This document shows positions 18,282 through 26,867 of a stretch of DNA of 64,000 bases, piece after piece. The notes below the pieces were generated by a model. That model made no database searches and was not told the DNA's origin. It saw nothing but the letters and a program-made list of their open reading frames with translations. Numbering within the stretch: the first letter of the stretch is position 1; every line of letters starts with the position of its first letter. This DNA comes from Rhodanobacter sp. T12-5. GTDB taxonomy: Bacteria; Pseudomonadota; Gammaproteobacteria; Xanthomonadales; Rhodanobacteraceae. Both the position numbers and the translations under genes were made by a program. The DNA lies in the NCBI RefSeq assembly GCF_008329435.1, contig NZ_NPKN01000002.1, forward strand, positions 124,001-188,000, given 5' to 3'.

Positions 18282-19667
18282 TCAACGCGACAACTGCTGC
18301 GCCCGCCGCCCCTTCCATGCGTACGCCACCGCCAGCAGCACGAACCAGACCGGACTGGCCAGCAGGGCCGCGCGCGTATCGGACTGCAGGGTGAGCAGCA
18401 CCAGCACGAACACGAAAAACGCCAAACAGGCCCAGCACATGAACACGCCGCCGGGCATCTTGTAGATGGATGCCTCGTGCAATTGCGGGCGCTTGCGCCG
18501 ATAAGCCATGTAGGCGAACAGGATCAGCGACCAGACGAACATGAAGAGCACCGCGGACAACGTGGTGACCAGGGTGAACGCCGTGATCAGGTCGGGGATC
18601 AGGTAGATCAGGGCCGCGCCGAGCAGCAGGCAGAAGCAGGAAAACAGCAGGCCCAGCGACGGCACCGCCGCCCGGGACAACCGGGCGAACATCTTCGGCG
18701 CGTGGTCCTCCTCGGCCAGGCCGTACAGCATGCGGCTGGTCGAGAAGATGCCGCTGTTGGCAGACGAGGTCGCCGAGGTAAGCACGACGAAATTGATCAG
18801 GCTGGCGGCGGCCGGGATGCCGGCCAGCACGAACAGTTCCACGAACGGGCTCTTGCCCGGCTCGACCATGCGCCACGGCGTCACCACCATGATCGCCAGC
18901 AGGGCCAGCACATAGAAGATGATGATGCGCACCGGGATCGAGTTGATCGCCTTGGGCAGGTTGCGCCTCGGATCGGCCGTCTCCGCGGCCGTGGTGCCGA
19001 CCAGCTCGATGCCGACGAAGGCGAACACTGCGATCTGGAACCCCGCGAAAAATCCACCCACTCCCTTCGGGAACACGCCGCCGTCGTTCCACAGGTTGGA
19101 CAACGACGCCAGATGCCCGCTCGGCGAGCGAAAGCCCCAGAGGACGAGGGCGAAGCCGGTCACGATCAGCGCGCAGATCGCGATGATCTTGATCAGCGCG
19201 AACCAGAACTCCATCTCGCCGAACAGCCGCACCGTGGCCAGGTTCAGCGTCAGCAGCAGAAGTACGCACAGCACCGCGGGTATCCACGGCGCCAGCCCGG
19301 GAAACCAGTACTGCGCATAGGCCGCGATCGCGATCACGTCGGCAATCGCGGTGATGATCCAGCAGAACCAGTAGGTCCATCCGCAGAAAAAGCCGGCCCA
19401 CGGACCGAGCAGATCGGTGGAGAAGTCGATGAAGGACTTGTACTCGAGGTTGGACAGCAACAGTTCGCCCATCGCCCGCATCACGAAGAACAGCATCACG
19501 CCGATGATCAGGTAGACCAGCACGATCGATGGACCGGCCAGGCTGATCGTCTTGCCCGAACCCATGAACAGGCCGGTGCCGATGGCACCGCCGATGGCGA
19601 TCAGTTGCAGGTGGCGATTGGACAGGCTGCGCCTGAGGTGATCGGGATGCTCCAGCGATGCAGTCAT
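18282..19667 (-). CDS. cycA: D-serine/D-alanine/glycine permease, CycA type
   Basis: 461 residues, twelve predicted helices. The amino-acid permease start IGGAIGTGLFMGSGKTISLA and segments such as GFQIAVFAFVGIELVGTTAA follow E. coli CycA very closely along the whole length. It is a proton-coupled inner-membrane importer for glycine, D-alanine, D-serine and related small amino acids. The ATG at 19667 has no strong Shine-Dalgarno sequence, but it is the first methionine of the conserved part. The gene is monocistronic. Confidence 0.92.
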   Translation of the reverse strand: MTASLEHPDHLRRSLSNRHLQLIAIGGAIGTGLFMGSGKTISLAGPSIVLVYLIIGVMLFFVMRAMGELLLSNLEYKSFIDFSTDLLGPWAGFFCGWTYWFCWIITAIADVIAIAAYAQYWFPGLAPWIPAVLCVLLLLTLNLATVRLFGEMEFWFALIKIIAICALIVTGFALVLWGFRSPSGHLASLSNLWNDGGVFPKGVGGFFAGFQIAVFAFVGIELVGTTAAETADPRRNLPKAINSIPVRIIIFYVLALLAIMVVTPWRMVEPGKSPFVELFVLAGIPAAASLINFVVLTSATSSANSGIFSTSRMLYGLAEEDHAPKMFARLSRAAVPSLGLLFSCFCLLLGAALIYLIPDLITAFTLVTTLSAVLFMFVWSLILFAYMAYRRKRPQLHEASIYKMPGGVFMCWACLAFFVFVLVLLTLQSDTRAALLASPVWFVLLAVAYAWKGRRAQQLSR

Positions 19668-19994
19668 GGTGCGCGCCTTTGACGTTCGGAATGCGCCAAC
19701 ATACAGAAAACCGGGAGCCGGGTGCAGGCCCTGTCGATCGAAACCGCAAGAATCGGCCCGGATTGCCTGCGTCACGCACGAAACCCGGTCGCCCGTTCAC
19801 CCCGCCACGGCTGCAAGGCAAGGTGGGCTCATGTCCGGCGCCATCCTGCCGATGCAGGACATGGCGCATGGCTTGCGCGTGTCCGCAATGGACGGCCATT
19901 CAATTGCAACGATCAGGGCACGTGGTTAAGGTGGCCGTGGCCGGCGGCCGTGCGCTGTCCTGCCGAACGATCGAACAAGCTACAGGGGAAAACG
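19668..19994. other. Divergent intergenic region, no gene seen
   Basis: 327 bp between the permease gene (leftward) and the TonB-like gene (rightward). It must contain both promoters. A 32-codon frame starting at 19831 is open on the plus strand but has no ribosome-binding site and no recognisable sequence. No clear operator was found. Confidence 0.5.
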
Positions 19995-20534
19995 ATGACG
20001 CGACACTTGACGATACTGATACTGCTCGTGATTTCCACGACGTGTTTTGGCCATGGATCGGCGAATGGACAGAGCCCCGACGGAAGTGCAGCTTCGGCAA
20101 CGGGGATAGCGGTCGGCGACATCTCGAAAATGACACCGGAGCAGCAGGCTCAATTCCGATGCGAGCAGACCCGTGAACAGATCCAGAGGCAGCTCGACAG
20201 CAAGGACAACAGCCCCTCGGCCGCCGCGAACCTGAAATCGTTGCGCAACAACGAACGAACCATCTGCGTCCCGCCGCTGGTGGAACAACCGGCGTCCGCG
20301 GCTGCCTTGCAACCCAGATACCCCATGCAAGCCATGCGTGCACGCCATCAAGGCGTGGTGATCGTGCTGGTGGAACTTGCCGCTGACGGCGCGGTGACGA
20401 GCGACAGCGTCTACCAGTCCAGCGGCTTCCGCGAACTGGACCAGGCAGCGCTGGAAGCCGTGCGCAAATGGCACTTCGATGCTGCCGTCGGCCGCTCGAT
20501 CAGGGTACCGGTGAACTTCAGCCTCGGCGGTTGA
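19995..20534 (+). CDS. TonB C-terminal domain protein with signal peptide
   Basis: 179 residues, ATG at 19995 with GGGGAA upstream. Residues 1-25 form a signal peptide or short anchor. The central part is polar, with two cysteines (FRCEQ and ICVPP). The last 75 residues are a TonB C-terminal domain (AMRARHQGVVIVLVELAADG, YQSSGFRELDQAALEAVRKW). Unlike true TonB there is no Pro/Lys-rich spacer to cross the periplasm and no ExbBD neighbours, so it probably is not the energy transducer of a receptor. A free-standing periplasmic TonB-like protein is the cautious reading. Confidence 0.85.
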   Translation: MTRHLTILILLVISTTCFGHGSANGQSPDGSAASATGIAVGDISKMTPEQQAQFRCEQTREQIQRQLDSKDNSPSAAANLKSLRNNERTICVPPLVEQPASAAALQPRYPMQAMRARHQGVVIVLVELAADGAVTSDSVYQSSGFRELDQAALEAVRKWHFDAAVGRSIRVPVNFSLGG

Positions 20535-20544
20535 GGCAGGTGCG

Positions 20545-20564
20545 GCCGGGTCGACGCACCCGGC
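20545..20564. terminator. Possible hairpin terminator between convergent genes
   Basis: GCCGGGT and ACCCGGC form a seven-base stem around a six-base loop, 10 bp after the TonB-like gene. There is only a weak T-rich stretch (TTATTT) beyond it, so intrinsic termination is uncertain. Confidence 0.35.
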
Positions 20565-20570
20565 GGCAGG

Positions 20571-20815
20571 TTATTTCCCGTTGCCGCGCAAGGCCTTCAG
20601 ATCGGCCAATGCCTGCTCGGCCTTCATCCGCTCCTTTTCCGAAAGGGCCTGGATCGCTTCGTCGTCGGCGAGCACCGCCTGGCCGAGCAGGTCGAACTGC
20701 TTGCGCCTGACATCCAGGTAGCGGAGCAGAATGCGCTGTAGTCCGTAGCTGCTGTTGGCGCCGCGACCGCATCGATATCGTCGCGACCGTGCGCGTCCTG
20801 CTGTTCCATCAACAT
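20571..20815 (-). pseudogene. Small helical protein gene broken by an apparent frameshift
   Basis: Reading leftward, a start at 20815 (or 20809) with a nearby GGGA gives MLMEQQDAHGRDDIDAV in one frame. A second frame, with no start codon of its own, gives an orderly helical protein from about 20770: NSSYGLQRILLRYLDVRRK, then charged helices ending KALRGNGK before TAA at 20571. Joining the two with a single-base shift near 20757-20775 yields one soluble protein of about 80 residues. I do not recognise a family. It may be a genuine decaying gene or a base-call error in the GC-rich GGTCGCGGCGCC stretch. Confidence 0.45.
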
Positions 20816-21067
20816 TCCCTTTTTGAACCCGGCGATGCCGGGTCATCGCCTGTACAACGTCCGCGGATGCTGACGGCACGCAGATTTGCCAACAACCTGA
20901 TCGGTGCATCGAATTTGCGGGTTGCGCATGTCATGCCGCGGTCCGATCGAAAACCCGTCTGCAAGAGCCATATGAAAATTGCCCATGCGCGTGGCACATG
21001 ACTTCCTGCGCATATCCGGGCGCACCGCAGGTACCAGACTGATCGCCCCACCCGCGAAAACCCGTCC

Positions 21068-21400
21068 ATGAAAATCCCTACCCTTCCGTTCACCCTCACC
21101 AACTGGAACGACATGTCGCCTACCCGGCATCCCGGCACCTCCGGGGAGGCGTCGTGGCGCTCATTCCATGTCGGTGACCTGCGCGTACGCGTAGTCGAAT
21201 ACAGTCCTGGTTACCTGGCCGACCACTGGTGCGATCGCGGTCATGTGCTCTACGTGCTGGAAGGCGAACTGCATACCGAACTGCAGGACGGCCGCCGCTT
21301 CGTGCTGACGCAAGGCATCGGCTACCAGGTCTCCGACTTCGGCGACGCGGCGCATCGCTCATCGACCCCAACCGGCGTCAAGCTGTTCATCGTCGACTGA
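21068..21400 (+). CDS. DHCW-motif cupin fold protein
   Basis: 110 residues. The defining motif ADHWCDRGHVLYVLEGEL is at about 71-88, and a second cupin motif follows (QGIGYQVSDFGDAAHRSSTP). This small single-domain cupin family has metal-binding His residues but no established reaction. ATG at 21068 lacks a strong Shine-Dalgarno sequence. No operon partner is evident. Confidence 0.88.
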   Translation: MKIPTLPFTLTNWNDMSPTRHPGTSGEASWRSFHVGDLRVRVVEYSPGYLADHWCDRGHVLYVLEGELHTELQDGRRFVLTQGIGYQVSDFGDAAHRSSTPTGVKLFIVD

Positions 21401-21505
21401 ACCCGACGGCTCCCTCCTTGCCAGCGTGCCATGCAGTAACGTCACGATTTGTGGAGAGTGCGAATTGTCCGCCACACTGATCGCCGCCCCGGGGGGAAAC
21501 ACGAC

Positions 21506-23026
21506 ATGCGGAATATATTGCTGGCTGCTGCACTGCTGATGGCATCGTTTTGGGTACAGGCATCGATCACGCCGCCATCGCCAACGCCGCCCACGATGGC
21601 GGGTCAACTGGATGCAACGCGCGACGAGATAGCCGCTGGCTATGAAGCGTGGCGAAACAAGGACCCGACCGCCGCGTCGATAGCGCTCGAAAAGGCGATT
21701 TATTCGGATGGATTCACAAGGCTCACCCGACAGCAGCAATTCGGTACGCTGGTGCTGGCCGGCACGATTGCCCAGGACAGCGAGCGGTATGACGTGGCGC
21801 ATGCGTTGCTGCTGCGGGCGAGCGAATACGGCGAGGCCGACAGCGACCTCTGGCAACGCCGGCTGGAGACGGCCTATCGCACAAAGGACTATGTCGACAG
21901 CGCCCACAGCGTGGCAACCATCGCCCGGCGCTGGCCGGAAACGCTGGGCAAGATCAACTATGCGGCGATTTACAGCCTCGACCGCAAGCTCGAAGGCGAC
22001 AAGAGCCTGGTGCACTCGCAGCAGGACATGCTGCAATCCCTGTTCGACGCGAAGTGGTCTACCCCCGAAGGGGAACCCTGCAACCTGTGGCGCGACCTGA
22101 CCGCCATGCTGCTGGCCGAACACAAGTTGCATGCGGCCTCCGTCGTGGCGGCACGCATCGACTCGGCCGAGGTTGCGCTGACCATGCGCATCGACAAACG
22201 CTACGACCGCCTCGTGCGGAAGGATCCGCGCGCGTTCGACATCGATCGCGTGGCCGCCGATGAAATCGCGCTGTACAAGGCCAGGGTCAAGGCCGCGCCG
22301 GACCAGCTCGTGTTGCTGTCTGCCCTGGAGGGTCTGTTGCTCGACAGCCGGCAATTCGAGCAGGTACTGGCGGTCAGCGACGCCGTGGTGGCGAAGGCCG
22401 AGGCCGGCCAGGGCGCAGCGAGCTACAAGGACTTCAACGAGAAATACATCTGGATCCTCGACCAGCGGGCGCGGGCACTGGTACGGCTGGGGCGCTGGGA
22501 CGAGGCCATCGAGCAATGGGCGCGGGCAACCCGCCGCCCCGAATACGGCGAAATGAACACCAGCCAGACCGTGAACCTTGCCGAGTTCTACGCCGAGATC
22601 GGCAAGGCCAGGCAGGCACGGGAAATGGTTGCGGAGCTGGACGACCCGAGCTCCGTCGGCAGCATGCAGATCATGATGGTGAGGTTGCTGGCGGCGCTCC
22701 AGCAGGATGACAAGGCCGCCGTCGCCAAGCTCCTGGCCTCAATGCGCGCGCACCGCGCAGACGACATCGCCACGTGGGAAAACGCCCTGCTGGCAACGAA
22801 CGACCTGGAAGCCGCCGGCGACCTGCTGGTAGAGCGCCTGCAGAACGAACGCTGGCGCAGCGTCGCGCTCACCGACATGCAGGATTACGCCGAGGTGCGG
22901 ATGACCCCGATCGAGGCTCGCCGCCTGAAGCGCTGGCACACCGTCCTGGCACAGCCGAAAGTACGCAAGGCGCTGGCCAGGGTCGGCCGGATCGAACACT
23001 TCAATCTCGAAGCGCCCCAGAAATAG
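21506..23026 (+). CDS. Secreted helical-repeat (TPR-like) protein of unknown function
   Basis: 506 residues from the ATG at 21506, preceded by GGGGGAAA. A signal peptide ends near WVQAS (about residue 19). The remainder is a chain of paired amphipathic helices; several resemble TPR units (for example YEAWRNKDPTAASIALEKAI, ALVRLGRWDEAIEQWARATR). No catalytic motif is visible. It is probably a periplasmic scaffold. No neighbour suggests a partner, and I do not recognise a named family. Confidence 0.8.
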   Translation: MRNILLAAALLMASFWVQASITPPSPTPPTMAGQLDATRDEIAAGYEAWRNKDPTAASIALEKAIYSDGFTRLTRQQQFGTLVLAGTIAQDSERYDVAHALLLRASEYGEADSDLWQRRLETAYRTKDYVDSAHSVATIARRWPETLGKINYAAIYSLDRKLEGDKSLVHSQQDMLQSLFDAKWSTPEGEPCNLWRDLTAMLLAEHKLHAASVVAARIDSAEVALTMRIDKRYDRLVRKDPRAFDIDRVAADEIALYKARVKAAPDQLVLLSALEGLLLDSRQFEQVLAVSDAVVAKAEAGQGAASYKDFNEKYIWILDQRARALVRLGRWDEAIEQWARATRRPEYGEMNTSQTVNLAEFYAEIGKARQAREMVAELDDPSSVGSMQIMMVRLLAALQQDDKAAVAKLLASMRAHRADDIATWENALLATNDLEAAGDLLVERLQNERWRSVALTDMQDYAEVRMTPIEARRLKRWHTVLAQPKVRKALARVGRIEHFNLEAPQK

Positions 23027-23100
23027 CGGCAACGCACCCGCTGTGCGTGCTCGCACCCACGATGCATCGCCACGGGGAGCCTCGAATAACCCGGCATTTT

Positions 23101-23173
23101 GTAAGAGCGCACCCTGTGCGCGATGCTGTTTCGTCACGCCACGGAAAGCATTGCGCACAGGGTGCGCTCCTAC
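23101..23173. repeat. REP pair (BIME), variant stem
   Basis: Two inverted REP units: GTAAGAGCGCACCCTGTGCG on the left and its near reverse complement ending GGTGCGCTCCTAC on the right, separated by about 20 bp. Each unit folds on itself (GCGCAC..GTGCGC). The outer GTAG-like ends place it with REPs mobilised by RAYT transposases. The stem sequence differs from the three other REP pairs in this window, but the layout is the same. Confidence 0.8.
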
Positions 23174-23203
23174 AGATGATCCGACGGGATTTCTCGAAAA
23201 TCC

Positions 23204-23932
23204 CTACGACGGCTGCCACGCGTGATCCGGGTAATAGCGCTGCATCATGCGCGCGACGTAGGCGACCAGGTTCGGACGGGCCTCGACGGCCCCGCGCAGC
23301 GGCGTGTCGAACAGCGGGGCGAGCACGCTGGCAAGTACGCCGAAGGCGGTGGCGTCGACACCGCTGGGTGATTCGCCCATCAGGTACGGCTTGTCGCCGA
23401 GCAGTTGCGCCAGCGCGTCGATCGAGCGTTCGCCCAGCTCCGCGATCCGTTCGGGCGCATGTCTGCCGATTCCCTGCGCATGCAGATCGCTGGCCTTGCG
23501 CGCCTGCATGTCATGGCGCAGTTGCGCCCGATCGGCTTCGGGCGCGCTGTCGGCGAAGTGTGCCGGCCCCCTGGCGAAATTGTCCGGATCGATCCAGCGG
23601 AACCAGACCATCGCGAAATACAGGTGATCTTCGAGCAGGCGCTCGATCGCCCAGGCTTGCGCGCGCTGCCGCGAGTCCAGGCCCGCGTCCAGGTCCACCG
23701 CATATTTCCGCTCGACATGCGCGCGGATGAAGGTGGAATCGCTGACCGCTTCACCATGGTCGTCGATGTAAGGCAGCTTGCCGTTCGGTGCCTGCGGCGG
23801 AATCGCGGAAACCCGCTCGTAAGACAGACCGGCCATCTTCAGCTGCACTTCGGTCTTGATCACGAACGGGCTGGTATCGGGCATGCCGAAACCGGCGCGG
23901 GTGGCGTACAGGGTAAGGCTCGATGACGACAT
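23204..23932 (-). CDS. Glutathione S-transferase-like protein (Fax/metaxin group)
   Basis: 242 residues with an N-terminal thioredoxin fold (LTLYATRAGFGMPDTSPF, then NGKLPYIDDHGEAVSDST) and an all-helical C-terminal domain ending RYYPDHAW. The pattern matches the failed-axon-connection/metaxin-like branch of GSTs, which lacks a classical catalytic Tyr/Ser/Cys at the usual site, so conjugating activity is uncertain. It is divergent from a second, unrelated GST gene at 24073. Confidence 0.85.
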   Translation of the reverse strand: MSSSSLTLYATRAGFGMPDTSPFVIKTEVQLKMAGLSYERVSAIPPQAPNGKLPYIDDHGEAVSDSTFIRAHVERKYAVDLDAGLDSRQRAQAWAIERLLEDHLYFAMVWFRWIDPDNFARGPAHFADSAPEADRAQLRHDMQARKASDLHAQGIGRHAPERIAELGERSIDALAQLLGDKPYLMGESPSGVDATAFGVLASVLAPLFDTPLRGAVEARPNLVAYVARMMQRYYPDHAWQPS

Positions 23933-24072
23933 GGCGGTCTCGCGGGCGGGAGGTACGCACAGCCTGGCCCAGGGCTGCTGCCAGCATCGTGTCAGCAGGG
24001 ATGTCGATTTCCGCCGATGCCATTCGTCGCCAGGGAAACATTCCCCTTCTTCACTGGCCGAGGTGCCCTCCG

Positions 24073-24732
24073 ATGAGCCTCAAGCTCTATGCCCACCCCT
24101 TCTCCTCCTATTGCCAAAAGGTGCTGGTCGCTCTGTACGAAAACGACACGCCATTCGAGTGGTGCCTGCTTTCGCCGCATCACCCGCAGGCGCTGCAGGA
24201 CTGGGCCAGGCTATGGCCATTGCAGCGCATGCCGGTGCTGGTCGACGCCGGCCGCACGGTGGTCGAATCGACCATCATCATCGAGCATCTCGGCCTGCAC
24301 CATCCCGGATCGGTGTCGCTGTTGCCGACTGACGCCCGCTCCGCGCTCGAAGTGCGCAGCATGGATCGCTTCTTCGACAACTACATCTCCACGCCGCAGC
24401 AGAAGATCGTGTTCGACAGCCTGCGTCCGGAGGCGGAGCGCGATGCCCGCGGCGTCGCCGATGCCCGCGCCATGCTCGACACCGCCTACGGCTGGCTGGA
24501 CCAGGCCATGTCCGGCCGCGAATGGGCTGCTGGCGAAACCTTCAGCCTCGCCGATTGCGCGGCCGCGCCGTTCCTTTTCTACGCCGACTGGACGCACCGG
24601 ATCGACCCGTCGTTCGCGAATGTGATCGCCTATCGACAGCGCTTGCTGGCACGCCCTTCATTCGCGCGAGCGGTTGACGAGGCGCGCCCGTACCGCCCGC
24701 TGTTCCCGCTCGGCGCGCCCGACCGCGACTGA
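24073..24732 (+). CDS. Glutathione S-transferase
   Basis: 219 residues, ATG at 24073 with GAGGTG upstream. The thioredoxin-fold half begins LKLYAHPFSSYCQKVLVALY, with Ser11/Ser12 and Cys14 as candidate catalytic residues; MPVLVDAGRTVVESTIIIEHL holds the glutathione-binding Val-Pro-type turn and the E-S pair. The helical half contains the conserved SLADCAAAPFL. It ends 22 bp before a DUF899 gene on the same strand, the same pairing seen at 51771-53212. Confidence 0.92.
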   Translation: MSLKLYAHPFSSYCQKVLVALYENDTPFEWCLLSPHHPQALQDWARLWPLQRMPVLVDAGRTVVESTIIIEHLGLHHPGSVSLLPTDARSALEVRSMDRFFDNYISTPQQKIVFDSLRPEAERDARGVADARAMLDTAYGWLDQAMSGREWAAGETFSLADCAAAPFLFYADWTHRIDPSFANVIAYRQRLLARPSFARAVDEARPYRPLFPLGAPDRD

Positions 24733-24754
24733 ACCTTCCCAACGGAGACCTACC

Positions 24755-25471
24755 ATGAGCCACACCCCCGACCTCGTCCCCGCCGCCGAACTGGCCAGGC
24801 GCAACGGCATGCGCATCCCGAACGAAAGCGACGACTACCGTCGTGCACGCGAAGCGCTGCTGGTCGAGGAAATCGAATTGCGCCGGCACATCGAGCGCGT
24901 CGCCGAGCAGCGCCGCGCACTGCCGCCCGGCGGCGCGGTGACTGGCGATTACCGCTTCGAAGGCGAACACGGCCCGCTCGATTTCGCCGGCCTGTTCGGC
25001 GACAAGCCGACCCTGGTCGTCTACAGCTACATGTTCGGCCCGCAGCGCCAGCGCCCCTGCCCGATGTGCACCTCGTTGCTGAGCGCATGGAACGGCGAGG
25101 CGCGCGACGTCGAGCAGCGCGTGGCGCTGGCCGTGGTCGCGCGCTCGCCGATCGAACGCCTGCTCGCGTTCAAGCGCGAACGCGGCTGGCGTGACCTGAA
25201 ACTGTATTCGGACATCAACGGCAACTACAGCCGCGACTACTTCGCCGTCGACGCCGATGGCGGCGACGGCGACCAGGCCGCCATCCACGTGTTCACCCGC
25301 CGCGACGGCACGATCCGCCACTTCTGGAGCGGCGAGATGGGCTTCGAGACCGCCGACCCCGGCCAGGACCCACGCGGCGCACCCGACCTGATGCCGCTAT
25401 GGACCATCCTCGACATGACCCCCGAAGGCCGCGGCAGCGACTGGTACCCGAAGCTCGACTACCCGGGGTGA
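24755..25471 (+). CDS. DUF899 thioredoxin-fold protein
   Basis: 238 residues, ATG at 24755 with GGAGA upstream. An N-terminal helical region of about 60 residues precedes a thioredoxin-like fold (DYRFEGEHGPLDFAGLFG, TLVVYSYMFGP) with a CPMC pair at about residues 104-107. DUF899 proteins are widespread in proteobacteria and actinobacteria; no reaction is established. The CxxC and the linked GST argue for thiol redox work in the cytoplasm. It is probably one operon with the GST 22 bp upstream. Confidence 0.9.
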   Translation: MSHTPDLVPAAELARRNGMRIPNESDDYRRAREALLVEEIELRRHIERVAEQRRALPPGGAVTGDYRFEGEHGPLDFAGLFGDKPTLVVYSYMFGPQRQRPCPMCTSLLSAWNGEARDVEQRVALAVVARSPIERLLAFKRERGWRDLKLYSDINGNYSRDYFAVDADGGDGDQAAIHVFTRRDGTIRHFWSGEMGFETADPGQDPRGAPDLMPLWTILDMTPEGRGSDWYPKLDYPG

Positions 25472-25556
25472 GGCGTGGGCCTGTGTGCCGGCTGATCCCC
25501 GGGCACCGGACAGCGCTACGCGGTACGCGCGTCCGCGCGTCCGCTTGGATGAACTG

Positions 25557-26024
25557 CTAGGCCGCAGCCCTATAAGCCCGGAGCCGCAGGCCTAGCCACT
25601 GAACAAACCCAAGGCTCATAAGACACAAGAAGAGCGACCCAGAGGAAAAAATACGCAGACCTACCGCGGGGCCCAAATCTACACCAGAAGGGTAGTAGAA
25701 CGCGCCACCAACGAACACCGCCAAAAAGTAGAGCAGCGAGACAACACAGGCCAACCAATAGGCGCGCGGTAGCGACACACGGACTGGCGGAAAATCTTTG
25801 ACGCTCCAGACCACCCAGTGGTGGTAAGCGACGAGAATGAAGCCAGCAAAAAGAATGGCCATGGTGATCAATGCCATGGGCATAAGAACGACCTGGGAAT
25901 GTGACCGTAGCGGTAGCCAGCTATAGACGGCGACTGCAACGTCGGCCACCGCCATGAGCAGGCATACTCGAGCCAAAGGGATGAGCGACTTAAAGAATGG
26001 CGTGAAATTCGATAAAGCTTTCAT
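25557..26024 (-). CDS. Small integral membrane protein, unknown
   Basis: 155 residues with four predicted helices (LARVCLLMAVADVAVAVYSW, LMPMALITMAILFAGFILVA, AYWLACVVSLLYFLAVFVGG, SLFLCLMSLGFVQWLGL). No family is recognised. Base composition is clearly lower in GC (about 50-55 percent in several lines) than the surrounding genes, and arginine codons include AGG, AGA and CGG; this suggests recent acquisition. It lies 47 bp downstream of another small membrane protein on the same strand. Confidence 0.75.
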   Translation of the reverse strand: MKALSNFTPFFKSLIPLARVCLLMAVADVAVAVYSWLPLRSHSQVVLMPMALITMAILFAGFILVAYHHWVVWSVKDFPPVRVSLPRAYWLACVVSLLYFLAVFVGGAFYYPSGVDLGPAVGLRIFSSGSLFLCLMSLGFVQWLGLRLRAYRAAA

Positions 26025-26071
26025 GCGGCCGGGGTTGACGGGAAGTCTCTTACGGAGATGTTAGCCCGACG

Positions 26072-26365
26072 CTACAGGTTGAAGAAGTACACGGGCGCGA
26101 GCGCTGCAATGACCGCTATTGCTTGAAGTGCCAGGACCGGCAGCGAAAAGCGCGGAGCGCGCGGAAGCCACTTGATTGCGAAGAACGCCACGAGCGGAAC
26201 TTGCCCGGCGATGAGAAGCTGAAAGATGTGCGCGGCAGCACCCTCATCGGCTTGCCGGGCAGCACCAGCCACAGCGACGTGACCAAGCACCAAGACCAAT
26301 GCTGCGACTGACATGGCCAACGGAAGAAACGCGCTCGGCCGTTTAAGCACAGTTGGAAGAGTCAT
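26072..26365 (-). CDS. Small membrane protein, unknown
   Basis: 97 residues with three predicted helices (FLPLAMSVAALVLVLGHVAV, HIFQLLIAGQVPLVAFFAIK, LPVLALQAIAVIAALAPVYF). The start is taken at the ATG at 26365 because the hydrophobic, protein-like part begins there; the frame is open far upstream without sense. Composition is again below the local GC. With the next gene leftward (25557-26024) it forms a two-gene unit of unknown role. Confidence 0.65.
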   Translation of the reverse strand: MTLPTVLKRPSAFLPLAMSVAALVLVLGHVAVAGAARQADEGAAAHIFQLLIAGQVPLVAFFAIKWLPRAPRFSLPVLALQAIAVIAALAPVYFFNL

Positions 26366-26867
26366 TTCACACGTCCATGGACAGGTTAAAGGCCTAAAGC
26401 GGGAGTTGAGCAGCGCGCGGCTTTTCGCGCGCCTGCTTGGACGATTGGGCCGGGAACATCGCCCGGCTGACGCCCCAAAATGTACTACCAGAATGCTTGC
26501 GGTCGACCAAGTAATGAACACCACATTTTCGGGCTCTACCTGGCGTTGGGTCTCACCCTTGAAAATTTCACGCAAAGTGCATCGTCGGCTGGGTGGCTGA
26601 TTGCTGCATGGCAGTTGCGCGAGAGGCAGGCTTGATCGGATGCGGCCCTTGGGGATCAGGCATGAATCGAAGCAGGGGCAGCATCTGATCCCGTTTGCGC
26701 CCGGTGCCGGCGTTGCATCCGGGGATGCAACGCTGACTTTGCAATGCGACGTCATCGAACGTGGCACCCACCCATGACGCTACCGGTTGGAGCGCGTCGC
26801 GCATGTCGTGCAGGCTGGCATGAGACACTACGCAGTTCGCTCACTCGCACCCCGCCCGTTTCCCCCA
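26366..26867. other. Intergenic stretch of mixed composition
   Basis: 502 bp between the low-GC membrane-protein pair and the helicase. The left 220 bp are AT-richer than average. No reading frame here has both a start signal and protein-like content. It contains the 24-base palindrome listed separately and must carry the helicase promoter. Confidence 0.5.
26710..26733. promoter_or_regulatory. Perfect 24-base palindrome upstream of the helicase
   Basis: The arm GCGTTGCATCCG followed by its exact reverse complement CGGATGCAACGC, but written through a GGGG centre, gives a fully paired inverted repeat. It is 135 bp upstream of the helicase start. It could be a dimer operator or a hairpin; no regulator is encoded next to it. 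Confidence 0.4.

Noticed and set aside
17866-19899. Minus-strand open frame covering msrA and the permease
   Set aside because: Another frame of the same strand gives the two well-known proteins; this one is an Arg-rich shadow.
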